From contig QPMI01000127.1 in assembly GCA_004431415.1 (NCBI GenBank), forward strand, positions 1-64,000: a stretch of DNA of 64,000 nt, given 5' to 3'. The translations under genes were made by a program, and so were the position numbers. Positions 61,014-64,000 of this stretch are shown piece by piece; position 1 is the first letter of the stretch, and every line of letters starts with the position of its first letter. Source of the DNA: Cyanophora paradoxa. Taxonomy: Eukaryota; Glaucocystophyceae; Cyanophorales; Cyanophoraceae. A model generated the notes under the pieces. That model searched no databases. It was not told the origin of the DNA and worked only from the letters and a program-made list of their open reading frames with translations.

Positions 61014-61821
61014 CTACCGAGGGCCTCCCTCCTCCGCAGCGGCGATGCCGCTGAGTGCCATGAGGTCGCGGGCGGGCATTGCCTGCCAGTGGACGAACTC
61101 CTCGGCGAGGCGGGCGATGCGGCGGTCGAAGGAGCACTTGCGGACCCTGCCGTGGACGCGCCAGACATCTGGGTTGAACCTCAGCCAGACGAGTGGGACG
61201 CGCGAGGCCGCCGCAAGGACCGCCTCGCGCATGCGCTCATCGGCGAAGTCGTAGTCCCTGTGCGCGTGCTGGTCGACCTCCACGACGATGATGCGGTCGG
61301 GGAAGAGGAAGAGGTTGTCCGGACGGCGGACTTCGGGGTCGAAGAGCCGGACCTCGCTCGGGAGGGCGCTGAATGACCTGTTGCGGTAGGTGGGCCGGCG
61401 CCCACCGAGCGCGGCCGTGAGGGCCACGATGACGCGGTCATCGGCGGTGTCGCAGCCCTGCTCCACACGTGCCTGGTGCCTGGGGCAGAAGCGTGGACAG
61501 GGCCCCTCTCCCTGGGCGGGAACGGTGCAGCCGCTGTCGTGGGTGCAGCGGAACTTCAGGCGGCGGCACCCAGCAGCTGATCTGCTGAGGAGCCGATGGT
61601 TCAAGCAGTAGAACATGCTCCGAGGGGGGCCGTCGGGGTCGGGGCTGCGGCCGCAGCGCTCGTCGAAGGTGCAGTCCGCCGCACCGTGCTCTCTGCAGAA
61701 GCGACTGTCTGGGAGCGAGGGGGGCCATCGAGGGACAGCCGCCGTCGAACTTGCAGACGCTGGGCTTGGAGAGGAGAGTAGCATCCTTCCGGTGCGCCGC
61801 CGTCGCCGAGGCCGAGCGCAC
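61014..61821 (-). CDS. Zinc-motif protein with C-terminal PD-(D/E)XK-like nuclease domain
   Basis: ATG 61,821 (MRSASATAAHRKDATLLSKP, VCKFDGGCP) with one frame change near 61,730, or ATG 61,784 in the second frame. Three Cys/His units (FCREHGAADCTFDERCGRSP, FYCLNHRLLS, KFRCTHDSGC, CPRFCPRHQ) resemble the repeated Cys-X-His zinc modules of giant-virus proteins. The C-terminal part reads RRPDNLFLFPDRIIVVEVDQ, HAHRDYDFADERMREAVLAA, VPLVWLRFNPDVW: D...ExD with the E..R and RFNPD motifs seen in viral PD-(D/E)XK nucleases. Likely a DNA endonuclease; the acidic residues are present. Confidence 0.55.
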
Positions 61822-62105
61822 CCTGATGGAGCTAGCGGAGCGCGTGGCGGACGCGTCCGCGCGCGGGTGCTACACTATGCCCCTCCTCGGGGTGCCCGCC
61901 GGGCCAGACGGCCGCGAACCCCTGCCGCGAGTGCATGTCCCTTGCAGACGCCGCCCGCCCCGCCGGCTCCTACCTCTGCTCCTACGGCTGCCCGCCCGGC
62001 ATGTTCTCCGTCAGCGCCTGCGACGATGGGCCCGGCGCCCCGCCCTGCAACACCACAGGCCTCTGCGCCAACGGCTGCCCTCCAGGCGCCACAAGATGCC
62101 CCTAA
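61780..62105 (+). CDS. Helical plus Cys-rich protein, paralogue of the 16.4-kb gene
   Basis: Frame CAAVAEAERTLMELAERVAD, ASARGCYTMPLLGVPAG, then after a shift ANPCRECMSLADAARPAGSY, LCSYGCPPGMFSVSACDDGP, CNTTGLCANGCPPGATRCP, stop at 62,105. Same helix-then-Cys-unit layout as 16,354-17,052. It overlaps the start of the divergent nuclease gene, so its N-terminus is probably cut. Confidence 0.45.
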
Positions 62106-62379
62106 CTCACATCCAGTGCGAGTCAGCTAGCTGCTCTCCCTCGCCTACGCCGGCGCCCCCGGCCGGCCCGCCCTCTCCCCTCCTCGCGACCGAGGCCGAG
62201 GCCGCCTGCGCCGCGGTCGCGGGGGCCACGCTGCCCGGAGTGCCGGCGACCCTCCCCCGCCTCACTCTTCTCTCCGTCAGCGGCCTCTGGCCGCCGGCGC
62301 CGCGCACCCCGCGGCCGCCGCTCGCGGCGACGGAGCCGTACCGCCTCCACCACGGGCTGTCGGGATCACGTTGCTTGAG

Positions 62380-63090
62380 CCCACGCGCCCGATGGTGATC
62401 GACCCCACGTCGCGCCCGCTACCAATGCTGATCGAGTTCGCCCCGGGCGGGGCGTCCAGCCCCCCAACGGCAACGGCTGCCCCCCGGGCTCGCAGAGACT
62501 CACAGGTTGCACAGACCGCATTGGCGCCGTCTGCTCGACCACCGGCCTGTGCGGAAACGGGTGCAGGCCGGGGGCAAGTGTGATCTACGGGTGCGTCGAA
62601 GGCCCCACGTGCTCCTTTGATGAAAAATGCGCCAACGGATGCGCCCCAGGCATGCGGCGCGCCGCGGGGTGCGCAGAGGGGGACACATGCTCAATCGACG
62701 GGAAGTGCGGCAACGGGTGTTTCCCAGGATTGCGGCCTGTCTTCGGCTGCCCCGAAGCACCCCTGGGGGTGCCTGTCTGCTCTCGTGATGGCAAATGTGC
62801 GAACGGCTGCTTCCCCGCGGAGTCCCTCATTTTCTGCGAGGAGGGGCCCGTCTGCTCGATCGGCGGCACTTGCGCAAACGGGTGCCCTCCCGGCGAAAAA
62901 CCGCTCGAGGGGTGCTCGGAGGGCCCGACCTGCTCGCGGGACGAAACGTGCGCCAATGGGTGCCCTCCCGGGACCCGGCCTTTGCACGGGTGCGAGGAGG
63001 GGTATGGCAAGTTCGTCTGCTCCCAGGATGGGAACTGCGCCAACAAGTGCCCGCCTGGGAGAGTGCCCCTGAACGGGAAAAACCCAGGGA
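62380..63090 (+). CDS. Cys-rich repeat protein, 3'-cut
   Basis: A lead (LLEPTRPMVIDPTSRPLPML, IEFAPGGA), one frame change near 62,455, then about eight units of 25-27 residues: CPPGSQRLTGCTDRIGAVCS, CGNGCRPGASVIYGCVEGPT, CANGCAPGMRRAAGCAEGDT, CFPGLRPVFGCPEAP, CANGCPPGEKPLEGCSEGPT, CANGCPPGTRPLHGCEEGYG, CANKCPPGRVPLNGKNPG. Sense stops near 63,090. Units closely match those at 8.5 and 48.5 kb. Confidence 0.65.
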
Positions 63091-63094
63091 GGAG

Positions 63095-63230
63095 GGTAGA
63101 CCCAGGCGCGGCTGCCCTCCCGCGCACCCGCGTACCAAGCCCGATCGCCCCCGGTCATGGCCAGGCGCCCGCCCCAGGCAACCAGCCCTACCAGTGCGAA
63201 GGCGGCGATGGCGCGGGTGATGGTTGCCAT
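63095..63230 (-). CDS. Signal-anchor protein, N-terminal fragment
   Basis: ATG 63,230: MATITRAIAAFALVGLVAWG, GRLAMTGGDRAWYAGARE, then runs into the antisense of the Cys-rich gene. One N-terminal membrane segment. TATATATATATTTATAC lies about 30-50 nt upstream (63,262-63,280), so the start is plausible. Cut near 63,095. Confidence 0.4.
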
Positions 63231-63261
63231 TGCAAGCTGCTCAAGGTGTGGGTAGGAAAAT

Positions 63262-63560
63262 ATGTATATATATATTTATACTGCTACTCCAACCAAAAAA
63301 GTGATATACTCTGCTAAGTTTTTTTAACGTATATCGATACACTGTTCGAAACTAAACATCCTCCTCCAAAAAACTATATGTCATATAAACTCTTCAAAAG
63401 CGTCAAATCAACATTGTGACGGCCAGGTATACGTAAAGAAACAGGAACAACTTATAACTCATCGAACTGAAAGCGCCTCTGCGGGCATCACGCGCGCTTC
63501 AAACGTCGTGTCCATGGAAGCGAGGCTTATGCCAATACATTAACATATATATAACGTGCG
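63262..63560. other. AT-rich intergenic island
   Basis: About 300 bp of AT-rich, non-coding sequence in an otherwise GC-rich region, with TATATATATATTTATAC at the left, an A-run and T-run near 63,295-63,326, and ACATATATATAAC at the right (63,542-63,554). No open frame of note. It lies between a divergent minus-strand start on the left and the 3' end of another minus-strand gene on the right; it may hold promoters or a replication-related element. Confidence 0.55.
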
Positions 63561-63580
63561 CGCGCGCGGCGCCTGCTCTT

Positions 63581-63916
63581 CTACTCAGCCCGGCTGGCGC
63601 CGAAGCTCGCGATCCAGTTCTCCCACTCAGGCACTGTGGCGCCGGCGCCAATGACAGGGGTCATAATCTCGATCTCCGGCGGCGCCGGCGCCGGCAGCAG
63701 CGGTCTTACGTAGATGGATCTGTCGCACCAGTGGCTCTCGGCGCTGGAGCGCCGGTCCGTGCGCGGCCGCGGCCGGCGCCGATGACGGAGCCACACTAGG
63801 AACGCGACGACGACGATGAGAGTCTCCTCGAGCGAAACTTGATCGGTCGGCATCGCGCCGGCCGCCGCCGCGCGCGCGCGCGCCTGCTGCTGCTGCTGCT
63901 GCTGCTCCTTCTCCAC
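63581..63916 (-). CDS. Small membrane protein
   Basis: Likely start ATG 63,853 (MPTDQVSLEETLIVVVAFLV, WLRHRRR); an upstream in-frame ATG at 63,916 would add a Gln/Ala/Arg leader from CTG triplets. One membrane helix, a basic loop, then SHWCDRSIYVRPLLPAPAPP, EIEIMTPVIGAGATVPEWEN, stop at 63,581. Complete; function unknown. Confidence 0.55.
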   Translation of the reverse strand: MEKEQQQQQQQARARAAAAGAMPTDQVSLEETLIVVVAFLVWLRHRRRPRPRTDRRSSAESHWCDRSIYVRPLLPAPAPPEIEIMTPVIGAGATVPEWENWIASFGASRAE

Positions 63917-64000
63917 TGCCGCCGCCGCGCCGCGCGCGCCGGGGGCCGGCGGGGGGCTGGATCCCCACGCGTACCGCAGCGTACGTACGCGGGGTTATAC

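Overview
The window (64 kb, mostly 65-72% GC) looks like DNA of a large eukaryotic DNA virus (NCLDV, Nucleocytoviricota): a free algal or protist virus, or a copy integrated in such a host. It carries recognisable parts of an A32-type packaging ATPase (9,981-10,369 and 36,082-36,545), a VLTF3-like late transcription factor (11,070-11,539, 12,192-12,323 and 6,405-6,504 minus), a PCNA C-terminus (18,990-19,303) and a YqaJ-type exonuclease (13,350-13,986). It also holds two small families common in such viruses (9,599-9,892 and 36,640-37,050), host-interaction domains (F-box, BTB, RING, PHD), and many repeat-rich surface or fibre proteins. No rRNA, tRNA, CRISPR array or insertion sequence was recognised.

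Layout. 1-13 kb: F-box-like gene, acidic and RING proteins, kinase and Cys-rich fragments, packaging ATPase N-half, VLTF3 pieces. 13-23 kb: YqaJ exonuclease, a 65-bp tandem repeat block, coiled-coil and glycine-rich modules, PCNA C-terminus, BTB protein, small membrane proteins. 23-36 kb: hypothetical proteins, a PHD-type zinc protein, a possible ceramidase-like tail, membrane proteins, triplet microsatellites, glycine-rich modules. 36-43 kb: packaging ATPase C-half, a DUF5832-like gene and its overlapping neighbour, a long proline-rich protein, a glycine-rich fibre protein. 43-51 kb: F-box/leucine-rich protein, two long Cys-rich repeat proteins, an intron-bearing gene, a tail-fibre-like repeat protein. 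51-56 kb: the most orderly part, several intact genes in a row. 56-64 kb: metallo-beta-lactamase-like and collagen-like fragments, a gene read here with eight introns, membrane proteins, a zinc/nuclease protein, Cys-rich repeats, an AT-rich island.

Three features dominate. (i) Many coding blocks stop mid-domain and abut an unrelated block. Two core genes can be put back together on paper from pieces that lie far apart, in changed order and orientation, with short matching sequence at the ends. That means a scrambled or heavily rearranged genome, or chimeric assembly. (ii) Some genes carry short GT-AG introns of about 50-75 bp, and two paralogues share three intron positions. (iii) Many apparently complete genes have a run of 5-12 T on the coding strand about 20-45 nt before the ATG, a likely promoter element; a few others have TATA-like sequence instead.

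Several genes also need single-base frame changes to be read through, so either the sequence has residual indels or the genes are decaying. Coordinates of fragments are approximate at the cut ends. Family names are from motif recognition only; no database search was possible.
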